Source of the DNA: Alphaproteobacteria bacterium | Lineage (GTDB): Bacteria; Pseudomonadota; Alphaproteobacteria; Rhodobacterales; Rhodobacteraceae | Length of the DNA: 64,000 nt | Reading direction: 5' to 3' | Assembly: GCA_030426685.1 (NCBI GenBank) | Contig: JAUHYC010000003.1 | Span: 1-64,000 of the forward strand | Shown: one piece after another, positions 8,826 to 18,939 of the stretch | How positions within the stretch are numbered: the stretch's first letter is position 1 | How the letters are laid out: the number at the start of each line of letters is the position of its first letter | Made by a program: the position numbers and the translations under genes | The notes under the pieces: generated by a model | Told to the model about the DNA's origin: nothing | The model's database searches: none | What the model saw: only the letters and a program-made list of their open reading frames with translations

Positions 8826-9512
8826 ATGGTTCGCCCCCTGTTGATTTTAGCCTTGGTGCTTATTGCATCCTGCGGTCGCCCCCTGACCGAGCATGAGCGC
8901 GCCTTTGCCGGGAAAATTCACGGCGATTCGCTGAATCTCGATCGTGTGCGCCTGGTCGAAGGTGCCCCGGTTGCGGCCATCACCTATACGCGCAAGGCCC
9001 GCCCACGGCTGGCCTGCCGAGAACGGATATTGCCACCGGTGAAAGAAGAGGTTGTCACCGGCAAACCCGCCGGTGTGGCGCTGTTCAATCGGGTCTATTT
9101 CACCAAAGACTGGTATCTGGACGACTATATGGCGCAATACCCCGAGCAGATGAGCCTGATCGCGGCGATGCTGTTGGCGCACGAGCTGACCCATGTGTGG
9201 CAATGGCAAAACCGCCAAACCACCGGCTACCACCCGCTGCGCGCCGCAGCAGAGCACGGTCGCGCGGATGATCCCTATCTGTTCGATCTCGAGACCTCGC
9301 CCGATTTCCTTGCTTATGGGTTCGAACAGCAGGGCGCAATTGTCGAAGAATATGTCTGTTGCCGCGCGCTGGACCCGGACGCGCTGCGCACCAAAAGGCT
9401 GCATGACATGCTGAGCGTTCACTTTGATGTCTCAAACCTGCCCGGCAACCGGCGCGAAAGCACAGTGCTGCTGCCGTGGGCGGGGGCCGAGTTGCAGGGT
9501 ATCTGCCGCTGA
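8826..9512 (+). CDS. Putative lipoprotein with HExxH motif
   Basis: N-terminal lipobox-like LVLIASC; AHELTHVWQWQN metalloprotease-like motif. Confidence 0.7.
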   Translation: MVRPLLILALVLIASCGRPLTEHERAFAGKIHGDSLNLDRVRLVEGAPVAAITYTRKARPRLACRERILPPVKEEVVTGKPAGVALFNRVYFTKDWYLDDYMAQYPEQMSLIAAMLLAHELTHVWQWQNRQTTGYHPLRAAAEHGRADDPYLFDLETSPDFLAYGFEQQGAIVEEYVCCRALDPDALRTKRLHDMLSVHFDVSNLPGNRRESTVLLPWAGAELQGICR

Positions 9513-9517
9513 CGGCG

Positions 9518-9925
9518 TCAGCCTTCTTGCAAGGTTTTGAGATAGGCGACCAGATCGGCAATCGGTTTGCTGGTCAGGATGGGCTGCCCTGCGGGTGTTT
9601 TGATCGCGGTGTAATTGCCTTCGAAAAACGGTCCGTAGACGGGCATGGGGCTGCCGTGACTGACCAAGGGGTCACGCCCGTCGATGCGCGCCACAACTCG
9701 GGCGGTCGGAAAGTCGCCATCCGAAGGGGCCAGAGCCTTCAGATTGGTCGGCGGGATCAGCAGCACACCGGCCATCGGGCCGTGCCCCGTGGCATCGAGC
9801 CCATGACAGGTGGCGCAATAGTACAGGTACAACTCGGCCCCGGCCTCGGCATCCTGAGCCGATGCGACCTGCGGCGTCGCAGCCAAAGCCGCCAATGAAG
9901 CTGCGCCAAGTATCGATCGGAGCAT
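9518..9925 (-). CDS. c-type cytochrome (start trimmed from the 10207 ORF start)
   Basis: Signal peptide MLRSILGAASLAALAATPQVASAQ, haem motif CATCH, distal Met region GSPMPVYG. Confidence 0.85.
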   Translation of the reverse strand: MLRSILGAASLAALAATPQVASAQDAEAGAELYLYYCATCHGLDATGHGPMAGVLLIPPTNLKALAPSDGDFPTARVVARIDGRDPLVSHGSPMPVYGPFFEGNYTAIKTPAGQPILTSKPIADLVAYLKTLQEG

Positions 9926-10022
9926 CGCTTTTCTCCCTTCAGCCATACATTTACACACTTGTCCGCGGGGCCTTGTGGCGCAATGATCCAGATCAACGAA
10001 ACTGGCGCAGGGATACAGGTCA

Positions 10023-10460
10023 ATGACACAATACGCAGCCATCATGCTGGCCGCCGGGGTCGGTGTTCCAATCCTTGCAGCGCTCAATGCCGCCTTGGGC
10101 AAGTTGATCGGGTCACCTACCGCAGCAGCGGTAATACTGTTTGCCATCGCCTTTGGCGCCTCAGCGCTGGCGCTTTTTGCGTTTGGCGGAACCGGGTCTT
10201 TCACCAAGGTTGCTCAGGCACCCTGGCATCTGTTTCTGGCCGGTGTGCTGATCGCGTTCTACGTGCTGTCAATCACCCATGTGGCCCCCCATTTCGGCGT
10301 GGGCAATGCGGTGTTCTTCGTGCTGTTGGGCCAGTTGATCAGCACTGCCGCGATCGATCATTTCGGACTGTTTGGCGCGCAGGTCACACCGCTGACCTTG
10401 ATGCGGGCGGGAGGCATTGCCGTGATGGCGGTCGGGGTGGCGATCACTCAGCTGGCCTGA
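10023..10460 (+). CDS. DMT family transporter (DUF606/YdcZ type)
   Basis: 145 aa, 5 hydrophobic helices, [47 protein letters not shown]. Confidence 0.75.
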   Translation: MTQYAAIMLAAGVGVPILAALNAALGKLIGSPTAAAVILFAIAFGASALALFAFGGTGSFTKVAQAPWHLFLAGVLIAFYVLSITHVAPHFGVGNAVFFVLLGQLISTAAIDHFGLFGAQVTPLTLMRAGGIAVMAVGVAITQLA

Positions 10461-11130
10461 GCACACCCCCGTCCAGCCGCAGCATCCGGTCCATCCGCGC
10501 CGCCAGATCAAGGTTGTGCGTGGCAATCAGCGCCGAGAGCCCCTCGTCACGGACCAGCGCCATGAGCGCGCCGAACACCTGATCCGAGGTCTCTGGGTCC
10601 AGATTGCCAGTCGGTTCATCCGCCAACAGCACGCGCGGCTTGTTGGCAAGCGCCCGGCAAAAGGCAACGCGTTGCTGTTCCCCGCCTGACAAGGCCGCAG
10701 GCCGATGGCTGGCCCGCGCGGCGATGCCGACGCGATCCAGCAATTGCATCGCGCGCTGCTGCGCTGCTTTCTCGGGTGTTCCGTTTGCCAGCTGCGGCAG
10801 CACGATGTTCTCGAGCGCGGAAAACTCGGGCAGCAGGTGGTGGAACTGATAGACGAATCCGACATCGCGCCGCCGGATCGCGGTTCGGGTGCGATCCCCT
10901 TTGGCGGATGCACCGTGCCCTGCAATCTCGACCTCACCCGTATCTGGGGTGTCCAGCAAGCCGGCGATATGCAGCAGGGTCGACTTGCCCGCACCTGAGG
11001 GGGCAACCAGCGCCACGGCCTCACCGGCACGCAGTTCCAGATCGGCACCGCGCAACACCTGAACCTCGCCGGGTGTGCCTTGCAGATAGGTCTTGGTCAG
11101 GCCGCTCAGCCGCAATGTCACATCATTCAT
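10444..11130 (-). CDS. lolD: Lipoprotein-releasing ABC transporter ATP-binding protein
   Basis: Walker [40 protein letters not shown]; adjacent to lolC/E. Confidence 0.93.
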   Translation of the reverse strand: MNDVTLRLSGLTKTYLQGTPGEVQVLRGADLELRAGEAVALVAPSGAGKSTLLHIAGLLDTPDTGEVEIAGHGASAKGDRTRTAIRRRDVGFVYQFHHLLPEFSALENIVLPQLANGTPEKAAQQRAMQLLDRVGIAARASHRPAALSGGEQQRVAFCRALANKPRVLLADEPTGNLDPETSDQVFGALMALVRDEGLSALIATHNLDLAARMDRMLRLDGGVLRPAE

Positions 11131-12409
11131 AGCGCAGCGCCTCAACCGGGTTCAGCCGCGCCGCACGACGGGCCGGGAAATAGGTGACAATGAAGGACAG
11201 GCCCAGCGACAATGCGATCGCCTTGAGCACATCCGACAAGTGCAGCTCGGCCGGCAAGGCATAGATGCCGCGAATTGACGGATCCCAAACGCCGCCGCCC
11301 ATGACGTAGTTCACGAAGGAAAAGATCGGATCGATATAGATGGCAAACAGGCAGCCCAGAACGACCCCCATCGCCGTGCCGATGATGCCGGTGAAGGCCC
11401 CGCAGATGAAGAACACCCGCAGTACCGAGCCTTCGCTCAGCCCGATGGTGCGCAGAATGCCGATATCGCGCCCCTTATTCTTAACCAGCATAATCAAACC
11501 CGAGACGATATTCATTGCGGCGATCAGTACAAGGATCGACAGGATGATAAACATCACGTTGTCCTCGACCTCCAACGCGCGCAGGAACCCCCCCGAGGCG
11601 TCCTGCCAGGTCCAGATCTGACTGCGCTCGCCAGCGGCCTCGAGGATCGGGATCAAAATCGGGGTCAGCTCTTCGGGGCGCTCGACCATCACCTCGATCT
11701 CATCGGCGACGCCTTCGCGGTTGAAAAAGCTCTGCGCCTCGGCAAAAGGCATGTAGACGCGGGTACGGTCGATGTCATAGCGCCCGGCCGAGAAGACATA
11801 GACCACCTCATAAGCATTCACCCGCGGTGAGGTGCCAAACGCGGTTTTGACCCCGTTGGGTGAGGTCAGTTTCACCCGGTCGCCAACTGTCGCTCCGATG
11901 GACCGCGCCACGCCCGAACCGATGGCGATGCCGTCCGGAAACCGGGACAGGTCGCCATAGGCCTGTTCGCTTTCGGCGATGCCCGGCAGGTCCGCCAGAT
12001 CGTCCGGTCGGATACCTAACACCTGCACCCCGGCGCTGCGGTCGGCGTTGGTGATCAGCACCTGCCCCTTGACCAAGGGGGCTGCGCGCTCCACCCCCGG
12101 CACCTGCGCGATGCGGTCTGCCATGCCATCGAAATCGGCGATAGTCCGATCCAGCCGCCCCTGTGCGGTGACCTCACCGGCAGAAAACACGGTGACATGA
12201 GCATTGGCACCCAGAATGGTTCCGACGAATTCCGAGCGGAATCCCGAGCGGACCGCCAACGTCGCGATCAGGGCAAACACGGCCAGTGTGATCCCGATCA
12301 GCGAGATCCATGTCATCGCGCTGACGCCGCCCTCGGCCCGGCGGGCGCGCAGATAGCGCCAGGCGATTTTCCATTCGAAAGGGGCAAAGGGCGGGGGTGA
12401 GTTGGCCAT
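11123..12409 (-). CDS. lolC: Lipoprotein-releasing ABC transporter permease (LolC/E)
   Basis: [38 protein letters not shown]...[48 protein letters not shown]. Confidence 0.93.
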   Translation of the reverse strand: MANSPPPFAPFEWKIAWRYLRARRAEGGVSAMTWISLIGITLAVFALIATLAVRSGFRSEFVGTILGANAHVTVFSAGEVTAQGRLDRTIADFDGMADRIAQVPGVERAAPLVKGQVLITNADRSAGVQVLGIRPDDLADLPGIAESEQAYGDLSRFPDGIAIGSGVARSIGATVGDRVKLTSPNGVKTAFGTSPRVNAYEVVYVFSAGRYDIDRTRVYMPFAEAQSFFNREGVADEIEVMVERPEELTPILIPILEAAGERSQIWTWQDASGGFLRALEVEDNVMFIILSILVLIAAMNIVSGLIMLVKNKGRDIGILRTIGLSEGSVLRVFFICGAFTGIIGTAMGVVLGCLFAIYIDPIFSFVNYVMGGGVWDPSIRGIYALPAELHLSDVLKAIALSLGLSFIVTYFPARRAARLNPVEALRYE

Positions 12410-12802
12410 TGCTGCCTCGGTTGTTCATTTTGCGCGACACTTTCGGCATTTCGCCCGATGGTCAAGCCGGTTCTGGGTCGGGCGCATTCGGTCGGCATAT
12501 CTGCCCCCTGATCGAGCGTCATGTGCACGGTTTGCTCCGAATCGATACATGCCGCGTTTTGAGCTGTTCTGGCGTTGCGTGAAAACTGAATCCTAAAATT
12601 ACACCCTTGGTTGTGAAGCGTTTCACAGACATCGGCTTATTGTTTCAGCTATGAAGTCAATGTGAGGCAATCTCGGCTCAACTGAGTCACAATCGCAACA
12701 TTCGACGCGCAATATTGTTTCGCAAATTGATTATTGTGAGAAATTTTGTACCCTTATTGTAGGGGGACACATTTTAATGAGTTAAGAGCGGAGGTTCGCT
12801 CA

Positions 12803-13153
12803 ATGGGTATTCAGGAACACATGGAAGGGCCGGGCCCGATTTTGGCCCGACAAGCATCAACCGAATTGGATTGCGAAAGCGCCGCACTATTGCGTGCAGC
12901 GATCCGACCCTTGTTCAGCAGCGCAGCAAGCTGGGCCAGTCTGGCTGACATACTGCGCGACAAGGGCTATCACCTGGCATTCCGTCAGGGGCGTCTATGC
13001 ATCACGGACCACACAACCGGAGAACGCATCTGCGGTCTGCGGTTCCTTGGTTTCGAACTGCGCGATCTGGTACGCCGTATGGGACGTCCGATCGTCGTTG
13101 CGCGCGGCAGCGATGCTGATGGTGACGTGCTGACGGCGCGCCCGACGTCCTGA
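12803..13153 (+). CDS. Hypothetical protein
   Basis: ATG after GGAGG; LLRAAIRPLFSSAASWASLADILRDKGYHLAFRQGRLCITDHTTGERICGLRFLGFELRDLVRRMGRP. Confidence 0.7.
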   Translation: MGIQEHMEGPGPILARQASTELDCESAALLRAAIRPLFSSAASWASLADILRDKGYHLAFRQGRLCITDHTTGERICGLRFLGFELRDLVRRMGRPIVVARGSDADGDVLTARPTS

Positions 13154-13184
13154 TCTTGTAAGATCAGAACAGTATCGCCCCGAT

Positions 13185-14525
13185 TCAGGCGATACCCTCG
13201 TAGATTTCTGCGACTTTGGTTACTGCGGCCTCAGGGCTGAGTTCCTCACTTTCGCCAGTGCGGCGACAGGTCAGTTCAACAACACCGTTTTTCAGACCAC
13301 GCGGCCCAACGGTGATGCGCCAGGGCAGACCGATCAGATCCATCGTGGCGAACTTGCCCCCCGCCCGTTCATTGCGATCATCATAGAGCGGCTCAAGGCC
13401 CAGCGCCGTCAGTGCTTTGTAGAGTTTATCACAGGCGGCGTCGGCTTCTTCATCACCCTGTTTCAAGTTGACGATCCCGCAGTGGAACGGGGTCACGCCC
13501 TCTGGCCAGATAATCCCCTTGTCATCATGGCTGGCTTCGATGATCGCACCGATCAGACGGCTGACACCGATGCCGTGGCTGCCCATATGCACCGGAACCG
13601 GCTTGCCATCGGGGCCTTGGACAGTGGCGCCCAGCGGCTCGGAATACTTGGTGCCGAAATAGAAGATCTGGCCCACTTCGATCCCGCGCGCCACGCGGCG
13701 ACGCCCTTCGGGGATCTGGTTGAACAGCGCCTCGTCATGCGTTTCGTCCGTGCGGGCATATTTCGAGGTGAACTCCTCAAGGATCGCCTGACACTGTTCG
13801 CGGTTGTCATAGTCGATTTCGCGGTCGCCAAAGGTCAGATCGGTGACGGCGCTGTCATAAAAGACCTCGGACTCGCCAGTATCGGCCAGCACCAGAAATT
13901 CATGCGTGTCGTCACCGCCGATGGGGCCAGAATCGGCGCGCATGGGGATGGCTTGCAGGCCCATGCGCTCATACGTGCGCAGATAGCTGACCAGATGGCG
14001 GTTATAGGCGTGCAGCGCGTCCTCTTTGGTCAGATCGAAATTGTAACCGTCCTTCATGTAGAATTCACGACCCCGCATCACGCCGAAACGCGGGCGGATT
14101 TCATCGCGAAACTTCCACTGGATTTGATAGAGCGTCAGCGGCAGGTCCTTGTAGCTGCTGACATGGCCGCGAAAGATATCCGTCACCAGCTCTTCTGCCG
14201 TCGGCGTATAGAGCATGTCGCGCCCGTGGCGGTCCTGCATCCGCAGCATTTCCTGACCGTAATCATCGTAGCGGCCGGATTCGCGCCACAGGTCCGCTGA
14301 TTGCAGGATCGGCATCTGGATCGCGATATGTCCCGCCCGCGCCTGTTCTTCATGCACGATGTTTTCCAGCTTGCGCAGCACCTTGAAGCCCAGCGGCAGC
14401 CATGAATAAATCCCGGCGGCGGCCTGCTTGATCATGCCCGCACGCAGCATCAGCCGATGACTGACGATCTGAGCCTCGGACGGGTTTTCCTTGAGAACGG
14501 GCAGAAAGTAACGGCTGAGGCGCAT
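13185..14525 (-). CDS. proS: Prolyl-tRNA synthetase
   Basis: [60 protein letters not shown]...[25 protein letters not shown]. Confidence 0.97.
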   Translation of the reverse strand: MRLSRYFLPVLKENPSEAQIVSHRLMLRAGMIKQAAAGIYSWLPLGFKVLRKLENIVHEEQARAGHIAIQMPILQSADLWRESGRYDDYGQEMLRMQDRHGRDMLYTPTAEELVTDIFRGHVSSYKDLPLTLYQIQWKFRDEIRPRFGVMRGREFYMKDGYNFDLTKEDALHAYNRHLVSYLRTYERMGLQAIPMRADSGPIGGDDTHEFLVLADTGESEVFYDSAVTDLTFGDREIDYDNREQCQAILEEFTSKYARTDETHDEALFNQIPEGRRRVARGIEVGQIFYFGTKYSEPLGATVQGPDGKPVPVHMGSHGIGVSRLIGAIIEASHDDKGIIWPEGVTPFHCGIVNLKQGDEEADAACDKLYKALTALGLEPLYDDRNERAGGKFATMDLIGLPWRITVGPRGLKNGVVELTCRRTGESEELSPEAAVTKVAEIYEGIA

Positions 14526-14693
14526 TGTTTGACCTTCACGGGTAGGAATTCGACTTCTGAGGTGATTATGCCAAAGCCTTGCCGGGGGCAATCACGCAAT
14601 GGCGTTTTTGCGGCCAGTGGTCAGTCGGATTTACGATTGACCCGCCGGTTTCGAATTTCAGTGTTAACGAAACCGTAAGATCATGAGGCACCG

Positions 14694-14983
14694 ATGCTGA
14701 CCATTCAGGAGCCCGCCCGTCAGATTCCCGTGGTCCACAAGATGGATATTTTGGTCGTCGGATCGGGCCCCGCCGGACTGTCCGCCGCCTTGGCCGCCGC
14801 CCGCACAGGGGCTGAGGTCACGATCCTGGACAGGATTGACTGCATAGGCGGCAATATCTCACCGCCGTCGTAGTCGAAGGGTTCAAGCTGGTCGCTGATC
14901 GGCTGATCGAAGAGGCCGGTGTGCATCCGATGCTACACCTTCAATTCGTGACCCCGATCATGGACGGGGACCGGATCAACTGA
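14694..14983 (+). pseudogene. Remnant of an FAD-dependent oxidoreductase
   Basis: MLTIQEPARQIPVVHKMDILVVGSGPAGLSAALAAARTGAEVTILDRIDCIGGNISPPS*, then in another frame VEGFKLVADRLIEEAGVHPMLHLQFVTPIMDGDRIN*; too short and frameshifted relative to an intact family member. Confidence 0.7.
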
Positions 14984-15165
14984 TCAAACACGTTTCCAAC
15001 CCTTGAAATCTCAGCGCGGGCCGACCCGTCAGACCCGCAGGTCGACACCGCTGCTGGGCGGATCAGGGCAGTCAGGCACCTGAAAAACCTGCCCCATGAA
15101 CCGCTTGCATCACACCGCGTCATGGGCCAAGAACACGGCAACGCTGTGCAACAAGGGAATGCGCC

Positions 15166-16239
15166 ATGGCTTTGCCGGTGAAGGATCAGCTCAGATACTG
15201 GGGCGTTGCCGCTGTGGTATTTGTGGTGCTTCTCTATCTGTTGGGCGACGTGCTCCTGCCCTTCGTGATTGGCGGGGCAATTGCCTATTTCCTGGATCCG
15301 GTCGCGGACCGGTTGGAAACATGGGGCCTGTCGCGGATGGCTGCCACCGGGATCATCACCGTCGTCGGTGTGTTGGGATTTGTGTTGGCGGTCGTGATGG
15401 TCGTGCCCGCGCTGATTACGCAGCTTTTGGATCTGGTCCACATCATGCCGGACCTCTTCAAGGAACTGCGCGCCTTCATCGAGAAACAAGCCCCTTCTCT
15501 GCTGGACCGGGAATCGAACACGCATCAGATGCTGGTCTCGTTCGGCGAAACACTGAAATCGAAAACCGGCGACGCGCTGCAGGCGGTGCTGTCATCGCTG
15601 GGGTCGGCAATCAATGTGGTTGTTCTGCTGGTTATCGTGCCCGTGGTCGCCGTTTATCTGCTGATGGACTGGGACCGCATGATCGCCCGGATCGGAGACC
15701 TTCTGCCCCGCGATCACGCCCCCACCATCAAGCGGTTGGCCGGTGAGATTGATGCGGTTCTGGCCTCGTTCGTGCGCGGCATGGGCACAGTTTGCCTGAT
15801 CCTGGGAACCTATTATGCCGTGGCGCTGATGCTGGTCGGCCTGCAATTCGGTTTGATTGTTGGATTCATCGCCGGGTTGGTGACCTTCATCCCGTATCTG
15901 GGGGCGCTGATCGGGGGCACGCTGGCCATCGGTCTGGCGCTGTTTCAGTTCTGGGGGGATTGGGTGCAGATCGGGTTGGTCGCCGGTATCTTTGCCATCG
16001 GGCAAGTGACCGAGGGCAACTTCCTGACCCCAAAGCTGGTCGGCAGCTCGGTCGGCCTGCATCCTGTCTGGCTGCTGCTGGCCCTGTCCGTCTTTGGCGC
16101 ATTGTTCGGATTTGTTGGCATGTTGGTCGCAGTGCCGGTTGCCGCCGCACTGGGCGTGCTGGCGCGCTTCGCAACCGAGCAATATCTGAACAGCCGCCTC
16201 TATATCGGGCTCGACGGGGCGCAACAGGACGACGAATAA
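15166..16239 (+). CDS. AI-2E family transporter / PerM-like permease
   Basis: 357 aa; LPFVIGGAIAYFLDPVADRLETWGLSR...FGLIVGFIAGLVTFIPYLGALIGGTLAIGLALFQF...LTPKLVGSSVGLHPVWLLLALSVFGALFGFVGMLVAVPVAA. Confidence 0.92.
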   Translation: MALPVKDQLRYWGVAAVVFVVLLYLLGDVLLPFVIGGAIAYFLDPVADRLETWGLSRMAATGIITVVGVLGFVLAVVMVVPALITQLLDLVHIMPDLFKELRAFIEKQAPSLLDRESNTHQMLVSFGETLKSKTGDALQAVLSSLGSAINVVVLLVIVPVVAVYLLMDWDRMIARIGDLLPRDHAPTIKRLAGEIDAVLASFVRGMGTVCLILGTYYAVALMLVGLQFGLIVGFIAGLVTFIPYLGALIGGTLAIGLALFQFWGDWVQIGLVAGIFAIGQVTEGNFLTPKLVGSSVGLHPVWLLLALSVFGALFGFVGMLVAVPVAAALGVLARFATEQYLNSRLYIGLDGAQQDDE

Positions 16240-16929
16240 ATGGCCACACAGCTGAGCTTTGATCTGCCGTCCAAGACCGCCTTGGGCCGCGAGGATTTCT
16301 TTGTCTCGCCTGCCAATGCGCTGGCGGTTGCGATGATCTCGGCCACGTCGTGGCCGGGAAACAAGCTGGTACTGAGCGGCCCCGCGGGTTCTGGCAAAAC
16401 CCATCTGGCGCATGTCTGGGCCGCTGAAACCGGAGGGCGGATCGTCCAAGCGTCGGCCCTAAGATACGACGAAGTGCCCGATCTGGCCCGCGCGCCCGTG
16501 GCCGTAGAGGATGTCCCTGTAATCGCTACTGATGCGGAGCAGCAGAAAACCCTGTTTCATCTGCACAATCTGATCCTCGCCGAAGGTCACGCCCTGCTGA
16601 TGACCGGTCGCGCCGCCCCAAAACTCTGGCAACTGCCCTTGGCCGACTTGCAAAGCCGCGTCGAAGGAGCGCATCACGTGGCGCTTGAGGCGCCCGACGA
16701 TGCACTGTTGGGCGCGGTGCTGGCGAAGCTCTTTACCGACCGTCAGCTCAATCCGGGGCCGGACGTGATCGCCTATCTCGTCAAACACATGGATCGCAGC
16801 TTTGAAGCCGCCGCTCAGGTGGTCGAGCAACTCGACAACATTGCGTTAACCGAAAAGCGCGACATCACCCGTGCACTGGCGGTGCGTCTATTGAACACAG
16901 AGCCCGAACAATCGGATGTGCGGAATTGA
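16240..16929 (+). CDS. DnaA-related regulatory ATPase (Hda-like)
   Basis: QLSFDLPSKTALGREDFFVSPANALAVAMI...LSGPAGSGKTHLAHVWAAETGG; follows the permease directly. Confidence 0.88.
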   Translation: MATQLSFDLPSKTALGREDFFVSPANALAVAMISATSWPGNKLVLSGPAGSGKTHLAHVWAAETGGRIVQASALRYDEVPDLARAPVAVEDVPVIATDAEQQKTLFHLHNLILAEGHALLMTGRAAPKLWQLPLADLQSRVEGAHHVALEAPDDALLGAVLAKLFTDRQLNPGPDVIAYLVKHMDRSFEAAAQVVEQLDNIALTEKRDITRALAVRLLNTEPEQSDVRN

Positions 16930-16979
16930 CCGGACACCGTTGATTTCGCATCCTGTCGCGCATAACGCCTGGGGACACC

Positions 16980-18524
16980 ATGACACAACTTGCCGAGACC
17001 GATTTCCCGGATCATGGGCTTTTCGACAAGCCGCTATTCGAAGATCCGGGGGCGCGAGCATTGTCCCGGGTTGGTGTTGTCGATATCGGGTCGAACTCGG
17101 TGCGGATGGTAATCTTTGACGGCGCAGCGCGGTCGCCTGCCTATTTCTACAATGAAAAGGTGATGTGCGAGTTGGGGGCGGGCCTGTCCGAGACTGGCCG
17201 TCTGAATCCTTTGGGGCGCAATCGCGCACTGGCTGCGTTGCAGCGGTTTCAGTACCTCGCCAAGGATCTGGACTTGCCGCGCCTGCACGCGGTCGCCACC
17301 GCAGCGGTGCGCGAAGCCAGCGATGGCCCCGAATTCTGTAAACAGGTGAAGGCCGAAACCGGTCTGACGATCAACGTCGTCAACGGCGAGGAAGAGGCAC
17401 GCCTGTCGGCGCAGGGCGTATTGCTGGGTTGGCCCGGAGCTTATGGGCTGATCTGCGATATCGGTGGATCATCTATGGAACTGGCCGAGATCGGTGACGG
17501 CAAGGTGGGTCGTCGTATGACCTCGCCGCTGGGGCCGCTCAAGCTGCGTGATATCAAGGGTGGGCGACGCGCGCGCAAGGCACATATCAAGCAGACGCTG
17601 GAAGAGATGCGCGACCAGATGGGCCTGCAGCGGGATCGCCTGTTTCTGGTGGGTGGCAGCTGGCGTGCCTTTGCCAGGCTGGACATGCTGCGGCGGGGAT
17701 ATCCGCTGAACGTTCTGCATGAATACCGCATGACCCACAGCCAGGTGCGCGAAACCATCAAATTCATCGAAAAAAACGATCCCGACTGGCTGCGCGCGCA
17801 GGCCGGTGTATCGGGGACGCGTATGGCGCTGATCCCTTATGCCATGGATGTGCTGTCACGACTGATCCGTACGTTCAAGCCCAAGGACATTGCCATCTCA
17901 AGCTATGGGATTCGCGAAGGTCTGTTATATGAACAGATGCCGCAACGCCTGCGGGATCGCGATCCCCTGATCGAGGCCAGCCGCTTCGCCGAAGCCAAGG
18001 ACGCGCGCCTTCCTGGATTCGGCAAGCACCTGTTCGAATTTGTCATGCCCCTGTTCAAGTCGGCCCCGCGGCAACGCGTGCGGCTGATCAAGGCTGCCTG
18101 CCTGTTGCATGATGTGAGCTGGCGGGCCCATCCCGACTATCGCGCCGAGGCCTGTTTCGAATATGTCACCCGCGCCAATATGAGCGGCATCAAACATTCC
18201 GAGCGGATCTATATCGGGCTCGCTCTGCAACACCGGTACCGCAATAAACGCACAGGGGACCGGTTTACCGAACTCTATGAATTGCTGGACGAGCGCGGCC
18301 AGGAACAGGCGGAGATTCTGGGCAAGGCTCTGCGCTTTGGTGCGATGCTTTGGATGCAGAACGACGCTGCCATGGGCAAGCTGCGCTACTATCCCAAAAA
18401 ACAGATCCTTGAACTGCGCCTGCCGAAAGAGGCCGGGCCGTTGTTCAACGAAGTGGCTGAATCACGCTTCAACTCGCTGGCGGTTGCGCTGAAATCCGAG
18501 CCGCGCGTGATTCTGCGGGGTTGA
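16980..18524 (+). CDS. Ppx/GppA family exopolyphosphatase
   Basis: VGVVDIGSNSVRMVIFDGAARSPAYFYNEKVMCELGAGLSETGRL...GLICDIGGSSMELAEIGDGKVGRRMTSPLGPLKL. Confidence 0.95.
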   Translation: MTQLAETDFPDHGLFDKPLFEDPGARALSRVGVVDIGSNSVRMVIFDGAARSPAYFYNEKVMCELGAGLSETGRLNPLGRNRALAALQRFQYLAKDLDLPRLHAVATAAVREASDGPEFCKQVKAETGLTINVVNGEEEARLSAQGVLLGWPGAYGLICDIGGSSMELAEIGDGKVGRRMTSPLGPLKLRDIKGGRRARKAHIKQTLEEMRDQMGLQRDRLFLVGGSWRAFARLDMLRRGYPLNVLHEYRMTHSQVRETIKFIEKNDPDWLRAQAGVSGTRMALIPYAMDVLSRLIRTFKPKDIAISSYGIREGLLYEQMPQRLRDRDPLIEASRFAEAKDARLPGFGKHLFEFVMPLFKSAPRQRVRLIKAACLLHDVSWRAHPDYRAEACFEYVTRANMSGIKHSERIYIGLALQHRYRNKRTGDRFTELYELLDERGQEQAEILGKALRFGAMLWMQNDAAMGKLRYYPKKQILELRLPKEAGPLFNEVAESRFNSLAVALKSEPRVILRG

Positions 18525-18902
18525 TCAGATATCGGTTAGCCCGTCAGAAGACTGTTCGTCCTGGGGCTCGGATTGATCGGGCTGTTCCTGCGGTGGTTTC
18601 TTTCGGATGATGATATCGCCATTTGGCAACATCTCGGGCGCCTCGTAAGTGCTCCAATCCTGCACCTGAGCGGCCAGATCGGCCAGTGCCGGGCCCATCT
18701 CCTGCATGAACGATTGCAAGGCCGGGCCAAACTGGTCGGCAAGCGCGCGCAAGTCGCCGATTGCAGGCTCCATTTCTTGCCGCAGACCTTCCAGAAACAA
18801 CTCGGCCCCCCGCTCCATGAGCGATTTGCCGGACTCCTCTTCGGCAATGGCTGGAAGAGCAGTTGCGGTACAGGCTGCGCAGATCAGCAAAAGACGTCGC
18901 AT
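18525..18902 (-). CDS. Hypothetical periplasmic protein
   Basis: Signal peptide MRRLLLICAACTATALPAIAEEE; amphipathic helical body; QPDQSEPQDEQSSD tail. Confidence 0.7.
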   Translation of the reverse strand: MRRLLLICAACTATALPAIAEEESGKSLMERGAELFLEGLRQEMEPAIGDLRALADQFGPALQSFMQEMGPALADLAAQVQDWSTYEAPEMLPNGDIIIRKKPPQEQPDQSEPQDEQSSDGLTDI

Positions 18903-18939
18903 AACGAAGATATAGGCGTTGGCGGTGACGGATGAAAGA

